Assembly: GCA_021442155.1 (NCBI GenBank)
Contig: CM038232.1
Coordinates: 63,395,436-63,459,435 of the forward strand
DNA length: 64,000 nt
Direction of reading: 5' to 3'
Source: Cymbidium sinense
Taxonomy: Eukaryota > Streptophyta > Magnoliopsida > Asparagales > Orchidaceae
Below are positions 22,896-33,026 of this stretch, in pieces. Position 1 is the stretch's first letter. Each line of letters starts with the position of its first letter. A program made the position numbers and the translations under genes. The notes beneath the pieces are model-generated. The model had not been told where the DNA came from, ran no database searches, and saw only the letters and a list, made by a program, of their open reading frames with translations.

Positions 22896-24038
22896 GTTGG
22901 GCTAAGGTGTCCTAGGAATACCTTATTTGGCACTTTGGTGGTTGACATAAGGAGGTAAAGTGGACTTTACCATTTAAGGTAAGAATCTAATGTAAAGAGA
23001 GGGTGTTCATTGGTTAATCCCCTTAGGTTGGGTCCCACATAGACTTAGAATAGTTTGGATCTGACCTAAGGTCCATTTGGGTTAGGTTAGGTCAGCCACC
23101 AAGGTTCCAAAAAATGGTTTTGGATGATTTGGCTTCATATGGTCAAAATAGGCTTATTTGGGTTGGATTGACCAATGGTTAAATTGGGTCAAACTAAGAC
23201 TTGGGTTAGATTCATATGATGATTTGGGATGTTTTGGTTCAATTGGCTTTGATTAATTTGGCTTAGATTTGAATTTGCCTCATTTGGATGCAATAGAGTC
23301 AAATGGGTCAAGTTGACCAATTTGACCAATTTGACCAAATTGGGTTGGGTTAGGTATTGAGTCAAGTTCAATTGGTTAATTGAAAACTATTGTAGGCTTT
23401 GGTTTGGTTTAATTTGGATTTGATTTAGATTTTGGCCAATTTGACCCTTTAGGTCAATTTGGGCTAGGTTGGGTCAAGTTGATTGATTGGCCAAATTAGG
23501 TTCAATCATGGCTTTAGTCAAGTTCAATAAGTAATTTGGAATGAACTTGAGCAAATAGTTCAATCAATTTGGATCAAATCATGATTTGGCCCATTTTGGC
23601 TTTTTAGGCCAATTTGGATTAACTTAGGTCAAATGACTAATTGGACTTGGTTTGGCTCAATTGATGGTTTGGTCATGTTCAATCATTGATTATGAGTGGG
23701 TTTGAGTCAATGATTTCAATCAATTTGGCATATGATGGATTTTGGCTAGTTTGGATTTCATTTGGGCTAAAGGTTGACTTGGTCAATGGGCTTGGTTGAC
23801 TTGGTTTGACCCAATTCAAGATGATTGATTAACCTAGGATGATTGTTGATCATGACATGGGGTTTGGATGGGCTTAGTTCAATCCAATTTGGGTTGAATT
23901 AGAACTTGGCTCAAAAAGGTATTTTGGGTCACTTTGGGTCAAGTGGACCTAAATGGGTTAATTTGCTTCATCATGGATTGATTCAAGTTTAATTGAACTC
24001 ACATATGGACTTAAAATGGAAATATAAATCCAATTGCA
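22896..24038 (+). mobile_element. GGTCAA-rich internal block Y, plus orientation
   Basis: Dense repetition of GGTCAA, TTTGGGTC, TTGACCAATTTG and GGTTTGGTTC without a fixed period. Same vocabulary and orientation as 51300-53130, and reverse of 4128-5600 and 33027-35220. Short minus-strand frames give Asn-Leu-Thr-Gln repeats, which is a by-product of the motif. It is cut off exactly where the copia LTR begins at 24039. Confidence 0.7.
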
Positions 24039-25413
24039 TGTATCAATGTAAGGAATTATATCACCTTTAGGACCACATTCATGATTTTGAGAAGGTTGAT
24101 CACCGAATCTTTTGCTTTATGCATTTTTTTTCTCTAATTCCACAATGTGATATATAATATCTTATGAACTTTACATATAATGTATATAGTTTATACAACA
24201 ACTATGCATACATTTTACAAGGAAAAATTAGTTTAGAATGCTTGGTTAAATTTAAGTCAAAATAGTGTGAATGCAAGAATCTCATGAGTCTTCACAGAAA
24301 GATTCTAAATTCTTATGATTACAAACATTTATGGTTGAATTGTTGTTTTCCTTATCGCTATGTGTGCAAGTTGTGGCAAAAAAATACAGCTATATGAAGA
24401 TTGACTGAGAGAACATGAACAATGGATGCTTTCAAGAGCTAGATCATGAAATAGTTCATGAAAACCAAAAATGATTGAGGAATAGTTGATACTGGAAGAC
24501 CCACATCAAGGTCAAAGTGGTGTCATTATTTATAGTATTTGTATTTTATTCTATCTTCATATAATTGGTTAATGAATGATAAAAGAAAATAATCAAGCAT
24601 ACACACCTTAGATAATATAAAATAATGTTTTCACAAAAAAAAACTTTTTTTTTAAAGTCATAATGTACGATTCCAACCACATTAGACGATTATCCATATT
24701 TGTTAAATAATTTCAACTACCATAATTGAGTTGGTTAACTCCAAAATTTTCAACATTGACTGCTAATTGTACTATGCGATACTTGATCATACTATACAAT
24801 TATTAATTTTTGTTAACTATTTTTAATTTTTAAGATTAGTTGATTGATTTTTTTACTTAATTGATCGTATAAGACAATATATATTGCATAATACATATTT
24901 ATTTTATAATTATTCTATTTTAATTCAAAATTTCAAGAATTCAATAAATAATATTATTTTCTTAATATATTCATACTTTACAATGAGTTCATACAAGCCA
25001 AATAAATAGAGAGCTGAATTTTAGTTTGTATTGTTCATATAGTATGACCATTTATCGTACAATATGAATAGTGATAATTATTGGGATGATTATATCATCT
25101 AGAGTTCTTAAACCCCATAATTAAACTGGTCGTTGATTATAATGTATGATTATACAATACAATTTAAATGTATCATTAAAAATATTTTTAAATTTTTATT
25201 CAACTTCTTCTCTATGAATACACCTTTTGGAGAACCTAATTTATGAACTTGAACATAAGCTTAAGGGAGGCCTAGGGAAGAGCATTCTTTTAAGATGAAA
25301 GTGGGGAGACTTCTCTCCTCCCCTTTAGAGATTTGATTTAATTTGATCTTTCTTCTAAAGAAAATTTTAAAGCACACCAATTCAACCCCTCTCTTAGGTG
25401 TGCCATTCGTACG
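24039..25413 (+). mobile_element. Copia (SIRE/Maximus-like) LTR with adjoining gag start
   Basis: Begins TGTATCAATGTAAGG and ends ...GTGTGCCATTCGTACG, followed by AG and a tRNA-iMet-type primer site. The same LTR stands at 30766-32102 and 42423-44219. After the primer site, an ATG at 25473 begins MAHLK, as in the other copies (MAHLENRNIL), but homology stops at about 25487, so only the LTR and the first codons remain. This copy lacks the ~400-base section present at 43700-44140 and shares that deletion with the LTR at 30766. Confidence 0.9.
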
Positions 25414-25415
25414 AG

Positions 25416-25427
25416 TGGTATCAAAGC
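25416..25427 (+). promoter_or_regulatory. Copia primer-binding site (initiator Met tRNA)
   Basis: TGGTATCAAAGC, one base from the canonical plant copia site TGGTATCAGAGC, placed 2 bases after the LTR end. Confidence 0.9.
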
Positions 25428-25619
25428 GGAATGCTTGATTTTATAATCTAACAATTGCAAGTTGATCCACCTATGGCACACTTAAAGATTATTAAATTGT
25501 AATAAAATTTATCTTTTTATGTATATAAAAATAAATATATTTTAAATTTAAAATTTAGATATTTATTAAAAAAAGATAAATTAAAGTTGAGGTCTCTCAG
25601 CAAAATTATAAAATTTGTA

Positions 25620-26181
25620 TTTTTTTTGAGTGGATTTATATAAATACCACACAATTCTTATGTATTTATATATTTAACACATAAATTTTAATTTTTACAT
25701 ATATAACACTCTAATCTTTAATATCACATCAAAAATATCACTTTATTCACTTTTTAAAAATGAAATGTATCTTTTTAAGCATAGAAAAATATTAGATAAG
25801 TAAATATCTAACTTTAGATGTTAGATATGTAAATACATAAGAATTGTGTGATATGTATGTAAATTCCCTTTTTTTAAATAAAAAAAATATTTTATGCTGT
25901 GTGATATGTATGTAAATTCCCCTTTAAAAAAAAAATTTAGGCCAAAAAAAAAATTTTACGCTAACTAATGATAGATATGTAAATATATAAGAATTGTGTG
26001 ATATGTATGTAAATTCCCCCTTTTAAAAAAAAAATTATTTCAGCCCTGGCGCTGACTGTGCACATACAGTCGACGCCAGTCACCCGTTAAACAGGCGACT
26101 GTGCCTATTTTGAAATTTTTTTAAAAACGTGCTTATTTTGCTAATTAAGGTTTTAATCATGCTTAGTTTAAAAATTTTGCC
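25620..26181. mobile_element. MULE fragment with intact right end
   Basis: Ends ...GTTTAAAAATTTTGCC at 26181, the terminus of the 7171-9364 family, and matches that element's subterminal part over 25790-26181 (against 9046-9364). It contains three partial copies of a ~55-base unit with GAATTGTGTGATATGTATGTAAATTCCC. The opposed sequence ACCACACAATTCTTATGTATTTATATA near 25636 gives a foldback. No left terminal repeat or matching 9-bp duplication was found, so the left end is probably lost. The strip 25488-25619 is AT-rich and unassigned. Confidence 0.75.
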
Positions 26182-26655
26182 AAAAATATATTAGTAAAAT
26201 GAGCTTAAGCAATCTTATGTTTGTGAACGTCAAAACACAATACTATCATATGTGTCATAACTTCTTAATCATTTTATATTTTTAAAATTTACTTTAGTGA
26301 AATTAAATATTTTAATCATTTATGTGTCATAACTTCTTAATATTTTTAAAAATATATTAATTAAATAAAGAATATGAGAATGGAGAGAATGAATAAAAAT
26401 AAAATATTTTAAATATTAATAAATAATTGAAAATATAATAAAAATAAAAATAAAAAATGAGGGGGTGCAGGTGGTGATGTGCTTATGTAATCACGAGAGA
26501 TGGTCTATCTGAAAATGATAAATCATATGGGTGACTAGATGGCAACTTATTCCCCTCAAATTTTTATAATTTCCCTATATTTAACATTTCTTTAGAAAAA
26601 AAATCCTTCCATAGCACCTCAAAACGGTTGAGCTTAAAATTTATTTGATATCAAA
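26182..26655. other. AT-rich stretch, no gene seen
   Basis: A/T-biased with a short G-rich patch (GAGGGGGTGCAGGTGG near 26460). No repeat partner identified. Confidence 0.4.
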
Positions 26656-27442
26656 TTTTTTTTTTTTTTTGGGAACCCCATATAGGGAAATTTTATTACT
26701 CATGAAAAAAAAACTACAAGATCCTTAAGAGAGGTTAAACTCCGAATATATCGCTTAAAGAGCTACAAGCAACCTAAGGAGTAAAACCCCTATCTAAGTA
26801 CAACCCACACCACAAAAAGGAAAAAAGACAAGCCTAATAAAATAGAAGAAAATAATGACATACAAGGGCAAAATGCAAATCTATCCAATGGCAGTAGATG
26901 AAGAGGCTGCATGAGACCTGCATGAGAAGAAAGATTGCTCTGCAAACAGCTAAATGAAAGGTTAGCACCAATGAAATGGAATGAACTAACATAATCGATA
27001 AAATAAGGCTGTAATCAGAAATTTTAAGAAAGGGCCCCAGACCCCTCACACCAGTTTGGGGGAGGCACATATACGCGCATCCAGCATCCAAGAGGGGATA
27101 CAACATACATGCTACTACCAACCAAAGAAGGGGAGGAGTCCACCACCCACCATAATCAACAAACCTGGGGAAACATTCAATTCGAGAAAAATCATGAGGC
27201 CCAAAACAATAACAAACCAATGAGAAGAACTTTGCATGAATATTAGATCGCGTTCTTTTATCAACAAGAAGACCCATGTAATGCCAATAGCTATCAAATA
27301 CATAACCACACCATTCCACCAAATTCCAAGCCCAGAATTTAAATGACACAAGTTCAGCCTGAAGGAAATAGAATCCAGCAGTGGGTATGCAAATATGATT
27401 ACTGCCAGCTAAAAGGTGCTCCACAAGCAAAAAGCATAGCAA
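26656..27442 (-). mobile_element. Retroposed 3' end with poly(A) tail
   Basis: On the minus strand the segment ends in an A run (15 T on the plus strand, 26656-26670). An AATAAA signal lies about 25 bases before it (plus TTTATT at about 26693), and the intervening sequence reads TTTCCCTATATGGGG. This is the layout of a polyadenylated RNA inserted as cDNA. A LINE 3' end is most likely, since plant LINE tails often look like this, but a processed pseudogene is possible. No reverse transcriptase motif and no target duplication was found, so the 5' boundary is uncertain. Confidence 0.6.
26834..27442 (-). CDS. Unrecognised 202-codon open frame
   Basis: The longest uninterrupted frame in the window, on the strand that ends in the poly(A) tail, with its stop about 160 bases before the tail. 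The protein is rich in Phe, Leu, Trp, Cys and Val and would carry several membrane-like stretches. It has no motif I recognise. A stop-free run of this length is notable in DNA of this composition, but a second open frame overlaps it (27115-27351, same strand), which suggests the region is simply poor in stops. It could be the C-terminal end of a LINE ORF read in the wrong frame. Confidence 0.25.
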   Translation of the reverse strand: MLCFLLVEHLLAGSNHICIPTAGFYFLQAELVSFKFWAWNLVEWCGYVFDSYWHYMGLLVDKRTRSNIHAKFFSLVCYCFGPHDFSRIECFPRFVDYGGWWTPPLLWLVVACMLYPLLDAGCAYMCLPQTGVRGLGPFLKISDYSLILSIMLVHSISLVLTFHLAVCRAIFLLMQVSCSLFIYCHWIDLHFALVCHYFLLFY

Positions 27443-27783
27443 AAATACAGAACAAGTTCGAATAGTTTAATATTATTAAAAATCGATAATATTTATTATT
27501 GAAAAATGTTTTCATTGTTGAGACTATTTTATTTTTATATAGCTTTCAGATTAATCAAATAAAATTATATTTTATACAGTTAACCACTAGTCACTTCTCA
27601 AAGCAGAAGCCCAGATGATTCAGCACCCATATTTTTGGATCAACGAACAATAAAAGTGATTATTAGAGTTAACAGTAAAAATATAGTTATATTTTTTATA
27701 GGTCCTTTTAATGGATTATCTCTATGGCCATATCTTGTCCTTGGCTCATATTTATCCTTCATGTGAGAGCTCGTCACAACGTT
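27443..27783. other. AT-rich stretch, no gene seen
   Basis: Nothing recognised between the retroposed segment and repeat R1. Confidence 0.4.
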
Positions 27784-27956
27784 AGACCTCATGTGACCTC
27801 CAAGAGATCTCCTGCTAGGGAAGCTTTGCTGGTATATTCTTCAAGTATGTTGCACCATTGCAAGAAATAGAGCAATAAAAGTGGGAGAGGATAGGCAAAA
27901 ACAGAAAAGAGAACTGAGAACTCAAGTGAGCCACGCTAAAATTATGCGATGCGATT

Positions 27957-28997
27957 GACAAAATTTTTAAAATAGGCACATTTTTAATTGTAATTAGTAA
28001 TTTAGACATTAAAAATTTTTTTTTATGAAAATAGGTTCGTCCGACGGATGATTCCGACGTGAGCTACGTCTAGGGATTTTTTTTTTTGTTTTTTGTGGTA
28101 GAGAGAGAGCATTTTATTTTATTTTATTTGCGTGGGGAAGAGAGAGAGATGAAAGATATATATATATATAAATAAATAATTAATTAAATAAATAAATAAT
28201 TTTTTAATAAATAAATTTTTTATTTGCGTGTTTTTTATATGTATTAATAATTAAATAAATAAATAATTTTAATAAATAAGTATATATATATAATTTTTAA
28301 TCAATATATATTTATAAATAAATAATAATTTTAATATATATATAATTTTTAATGCATATATATTTCAGATGATTAAAGATGAATTATTATTTATTTTTTT
28401 ATATATTTATATTTTTTATATATTTTTGTTATTATTATTATTTTAGATTTTTTATACTTTTATACTTTTATATTATTTTATATTGTATATTATTTTATAT
28501 ATTTAATATTTTATTATTTTAGATTTTTTATATTTTTTATATTTTATATTTTTTGTTATTATTATTATCTATTTTATATTTTTATATTTTATTTTATATT
28601 TTGTATTTTTTATATTTTTATATTTTTTATATTTTATATTATTATTTTTAATGCATAAATATAATATTTTTTTATATTTTATATTTTTAATGCATATATA
28701 TTTCACGTGATTAAAAAGAAATTATTATTTATTTTACTTATTTCTTTTTTTTTCTTTCTGTTTTAATTTATAAATTTTCATAATTTTTAATAACTTTTAT
28801 ATATTTTTTAATTTATAATATCAAAGTTATTAAAACTATGAAGATTTATAAATTAAAAAAAGAAAAAAAAAGAAATAAGTCTAAAATAATAATAATAACA
28901 AAAAATATAAAAAAATATAAAACATATAAATAAATAAAAAAATAAATAATAATTCATCTTTAGTCACGTGAAATATATATGCATTAAAAATTATTAT

Positions 28998-29058
<61 letters not shown>

Positions 29059-29522
29059 TTATATATATATACTTAATTATTTATTTATTAAAAATTATTT
29101 ATTTATTTATTTATTTAATTATTAATGCATATAAAAAACATGCAAATAAAAAAAATTTTATTTATTTATTTATTAAAAATTTATTTATTTATTTATTTAT
29201 TTATTTATTAATGCATATATATACTTATTTAATTAATTAATTAATTAATTATTTATTTATTTATATATATATATCTTTAGTCTCTCTTTTCTCTCCGTAC
29301 AACACGCAAATAAAAGAAATAAAACGCCCTCTCTCTCTCTCTTTGCCTGCTACCAAAAACTAAAAACAAAAAAAAAAAATTCGCCAGTCGTCCGTTTGAT
29401 GGACGACTGCCGACGTCCAGATGCTCGTTATAAACGATAGCCTTATTTTCAAAAAAAAAAATTTTTTGATGCCTAAATTGCTAATTACGGTTAAGAATGT
29501 GCCTATTTTAAAAATTTTGCCC
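27957..29522. mobile_element. Foldback MULE, 1566 bp, with 9-bp target duplication
   Basis: Flanked by direct GATGCGATT at 27948-27956 and 29523-29531. The unfilled site is present in R1 copy 1 near 6743. It opens GACAAAATTTTTAAAATAGG and closes CTATTTTAAAAATTTTGCCC, the termini of the family at 7171-9364. Nearly the whole interior folds back. 28080-28380 mirrors about 28960-29340 (GAGAGAGAG, TTTATTTGCGTG, long AAATAAAT and TATATA arrays). An inner pair with CACGTG near 28705 and 28966 surrounds a centre at about 28815. No transposase is present. The Lys/Ile/Tyr frame at 28968-29240 is read from TA repeats. Confidence 0.92.
29000..29052. repeat. (TA)n microsatellite inside the foldback MULE
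   Basis: About 53 bases of uninterrupted TA. Confidence 0.95.
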
Positions 29523-29978
29523 GATGCGATTCTCAATATCAAGGCTTTCTAATATGATCTTAAAAGAACTGATCTTGTGTTTCTCAATATATAAAAAGTT
29601 TTACCAGATATACGGCTCGTCTTTCTTTCTTTTGTGAGAGAAAGATATGGAGAGATGAATGGTTTTAAATGTGGTCGTGAGGCAAAATCCATGCATTGAA
29701 ACAAAGTTAAAAGAAGAAAGGGAAATGCATGTGAGCAGTATAATCTTTTGCTCACAACAAATGCAGCCATTTTTGTCATTCACAACTTAAACTTTCTCCT
29801 TCCAACCTTGCTTTCATGCATGGATTTTGCCTCACGACGTCATCTATAGCCATTTATGCCTCTCTTACTGAAGAAAGAAGTGCCTTTGTTAAGCAAAATA
29901 GAGTCGGAGCCATAGGATCGATTCCGGATAACTAATATTTTTGTCATTCACAACTTAAACTTTCTTCTTCCAACCTTG

Positions 29979-30765
29979 CTTCCAACCTTTCTTTCTTATA
30001 TAGTATCACTAGTAACTAAATGATATATGATTTTACCTACATAATAAAGAGCTTCAGACAAGAAATTTTGTTATGAGTGATGCATGTTAAATTATTTAAA
30101 AATATAGCTAATAACATAAATATAATGCAAGATTATTCAATAATATTCTTTTAAATAACTTGACATTATTACTCTTAACAAATTTGCACTATAGAAATTC
30201 TTTTATTACTATGTAGGTAAAAGCATACATCTATTAGTTACTATTTACACTATAGAAGAAATAGAAAAAAAAAATAAAGAAAAAAATTAATACTCTAATG
30301 TTATTGTGTATTACTCCCATCAATTATAGTCATGCATAATATATAACTCATTTAGCTAGAATGTAAAATAATTTAACGTGCATTACTCAAAAAAATTTAC
30401 TTGTATAAAGCACTTTCATCAAAAGCATAAAAGCATAATATTATTGACAACTAAAGATAAAAAGCCAATAAAAGAAAATTATAATAAATGATTAATTGTT
30501 TTTAATATTTATTTCTCTAATTAAGTTTCCTTGCATGAAGGCGTCAGAGGAAGATTAGGATTTTTTATAATATTTTACAAAATAAAAGATAAATGAGAAA
30601 AAGAAGTTATAACCATGGCTACACTCTACTTCACCAACTTTGTAATATTTCACCAAAAATTGAACTTCAATGGAGAAGATAACTACAAAAAATTTGATGA
30701 AGTAGTAGTGTAGTACTAGATTATAATATTTTCTTTCATCTTTTCTTTTGTAGAATAATTCGCGA
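29979..30765. other. AT-rich part of unit A, no gene seen
   Basis: Matches 41610-42422 in unit B. The minus-strand 72-codon frame (30555-30773) has a longer relative at 42215-42586, but both are Phe/Tyr/Lys-rich and differ by frame. Probably not coding. Confidence 0.45.
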
Positions 30766-32102
30766 TGTATCAATGTAAGGAATTATATCACCTTTAGGAC
30801 CACATTCATGATTTTGAGAAGGATGATCACCGAATCTTTTTATGAATTCTTTTTTTTTCCTCTAAAATGTGATATATAATATCTTATGAACTTACATATA
30901 ATGTATATAGTTTATACAACAACTATGCATACATTTTACAAGGAAAAATTAGTTTAGAATGCTTGGTTAAATTTAAGTCAAAATAGTGATAGTGTGAAAG
31001 CAATTAATCTCATGAGTCTTCACAGAAAGATTCTAAATTCTTATGATTACAAACATTTATGGTTGAATTATTATTTTCCTTATCAGTTATGTGTGGCAAG
31101 CTTTCAAAAAATACACTATATGAAGATTGACTGAGAGAACATGAACAATGGATGCTTTCAAGAGCTAGATCATGAAATAGTTCATGAAAACCAAAAATGA
31201 TTGAGAATAGTTGATACTGAAGACCCACATCAAGTCAAAGTGGTGTCATTATTTATAGTATTTGTATTTTATTCTATCTTCATATAATTGGTTAATAAAA
31301 AAGAAAATAATCAAGGATACACACCTTAGATAATATAAAATAATGTTTTCACCAAAATTTTTTTTTTAAAGTCATAATGTACGATTCCAACCACATTAGA
31401 TGATTATCCATATTTGTTAAATAATTTCAGCCACCATAATTGAGTTGGTTAACTCCAAAATTTCCAACATTGACTGCTAATTGTACTATGCGATACTTGA
31501 TCATACTGTACAATTATTAATTTTTGTTAACTATTTTTAATTTTTAAGATTAAGTTAGTTGATTAAATTTTTACTTAATTGATCGTATAATACAATATAT
31601 ATTGCATAATACATATTTATTTTATAATTATTCTATTCAAAATTTAAGGAATTCAATAAATAATATTGTTTTCTTAATATATTCGTACTTTACAATGAGT
31701 TCATACAAGCCAAATAAATAGAGAGCTGAATTTTAGTTTGTATTGTTCATATAGTATGACCATTTATCATAATATGAATAGTGATAATTATTGGGATGAT
31801 TATATCATCTAGAGTTCTTAAATGAAAGTCGCTGATTATGATGTATGATTATACAATATGATTTAAATGTATCATTAAAAATATTTTTAAATTTTTATTC
31901 AACTTCTTCTCTATGAATACACCTTTTGGAGAACCTAATTTATGAACTTGAACATAAGCTTAAGGGAGGCCTAAGAAGAGCATTCTTTTGAAAGTGGGGA
32001 GATTTCTCTCCTTTTAGAGATTTGATTTAATTTGATCTTTCTTCTAAAGAAAATTTTAAAGCACACCAATTCAACCCCTCTCTTAGGTGTGTCATTCGTA
32101 TG
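30766..32102 (+). mobile_element. Copia (SIRE/Maximus-like) 5' LTR, unit A
   Basis: Begins TGTATCAATGTAAGG and ends ...GTGTGTCATTCGTATG, then AG and a primer site. About 1337 bp against 1797 bp for the unit B copy, because the section after AAAGTGGGGAG is missing. The deletion joint (CCTTTTAGAGATTTGATTT) is the same as in the copy at 24039. Confidence 0.9.
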
Positions 32103-32104
32103 AG

Positions 32105-32116
32105 TGCTATCAAAGC
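32105..32116 (+). promoter_or_regulatory. Copia primer-binding site (initiator Met tRNA), mutated
   Basis: TGCTATCAAAGC, two bases from the canonical TGGTATCAGAGC, 2 bases after the LTR. Confidence 0.85.
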
Positions 32117-32161
32117 GGAATGCTTGATTTTATAATCTAACAATTGCAAGTTGATCCACCT

Positions 32162-32560
32162 ATGGCACACTTAGAGAATAGAAACATCTTAGAAGGGTAT
32201 TATATTATTCAACCTCCTCTATTTGATGATGTTTTTTTTGATTTTTTTACAAATTTCCATGTATACTTTTATTCAATTGATTGATTTTTGGATGTAGAAT
32301 ATGAAGTTATAAGGGGAAAATGTGCATGAAACTCTTTTTAATTTATGGACAGTAGAAGATAGAGAATTAGCAAAATTAAATTCTAAATATATTTAAATTG
32401 CTTTTTTGCACTTTAAAATTTGAAGATTACATGCATGTTTTCACTTGCAAAACTAGTAAAAAATGTGGGAAAAATTTGTGACACTACATAGAATTTTATA
32501 ATTTCTTATTTGGATGATCAAATGTGTCATGAAGGAGTGAACATATTATCTAAAAAGATT
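32162..32560 (+). pseudogene. Copia gag N-terminal region, broken
   Basis: The ATG at 32162 starts MAHLENRNILEG and continues IIQPPLFDD. This is the SIRE/Maximus gag opening, which usually proceeds to RPPLFxGxNYxxWKxRM. After frame changes come IQLIDFW, WTVEDRELAKLNSK, TLKFEDYMHVFTCKTSK and MWEKFVTLH (32467-32493). These correspond in order to the conserved W..E....LNSKAI...C.L....Y..V..CxTAKEIWDxL of this gag family. MWEKFVTLH lies beyond the point where unit B is joined to other DNA, so A keeps the older arrangement. Stops and frameshifts make it non-functional. It ends where the Z-family LTR remnant begins. Confidence 0.82.
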
Positions 32561-32589
32561 AACATGTTATCCTATAATTGATTTGATCA

Positions 32590-33012
32590 TCTAATCAAAA
32601 ACTCCTAAGGTTAATGGGTCTTTAATGTACTAGAGAGTTTTTCCCTGAACTATATGGAATGTAGAATAGGGTTTATTTTAAACTGGGTTCATGGTTCCCT
32701 ATAAAACTCTAGATTAAAGAAGTAGGTTATTATTTATATGGATTTTTAAGCTGGTTTTCAAAGACAAATGATAAGTTGGAATTTCAATTGGGAATGATAT
32801 AAAGTGGAAAGAGTTAGTTTTAGAAGTCAAATGGGATTAAATAGAAAATATCCATTGATATTAGTATACCTAGTTGACATTTCAAATATCCTACTATTGG
32901 GCTTTAAATTTTAAATTATAAATTTAGTTTTGAGTTGATATTTTAATTGAAATCTAGCAGTTAGATTCTAGCAACACAAGATTGCAAAAATGCCTAGGTT
33001 TGAAGACTTACT
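32590..33012 (-). mobile_element. Family Z 3' LTR remnant, minus orientation
   Basis: Matches the family Z LTR (36860-37705): ACTCCTAAGGTTAATGGGTCT, TAGGGTTTATTTTAAACTGGG and AAGATTGCAAAAATGCC. With the LTR and primer site at 36834-37705 it brackets the internal DNA 33027-36833, which makes a minus-strand element with a truncated 3' LTR. It is more diverged and internally deleted, and lacks the GGGGGCAAGCCCCC dyad. Confidence 0.7.
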
Positions 33013-33026
33013 CTAGTAGGATGCTT

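Larger units (their letters stand above)
27784..29940. repeat. Repeat R1, copy 2, split by a MULE
   Basis: 27784-27956 corresponds to 6578-6751 and 29523-29940 to 6743-7159. Between them lies the MULE at 27957-29522. Shared landmarks are AGACCTCATGTGACCTCC, GAGAGGATAGGCAAAAACAG and ATAGGATCGATTC. From 29717 onward this copy also starts segmental unit A. A short stretch (TTTTTGTCATTCACAACTT) recurs at 29770 and 29938, a local ~168-base duplication. Confidence 0.9.

Noticed and set aside
23189..23371. Asn-Leu-Thr repeat protein on the minus strand
   Set aside because: A by-product of the GGTCAA vocabulary. Similar frames arise in every such block.
28968..29240. 90-codon frame rich in Tyr and Ile
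   Set aside because: It is read through TA and TTTA simple repeats in the foldback MULE.
24039..32102. LTRs at 24039 and 30766 as the two ends of one element
   Set aside because: Both are followed by a primer site and the gag start, so both are 5' LTRs of separate copies.
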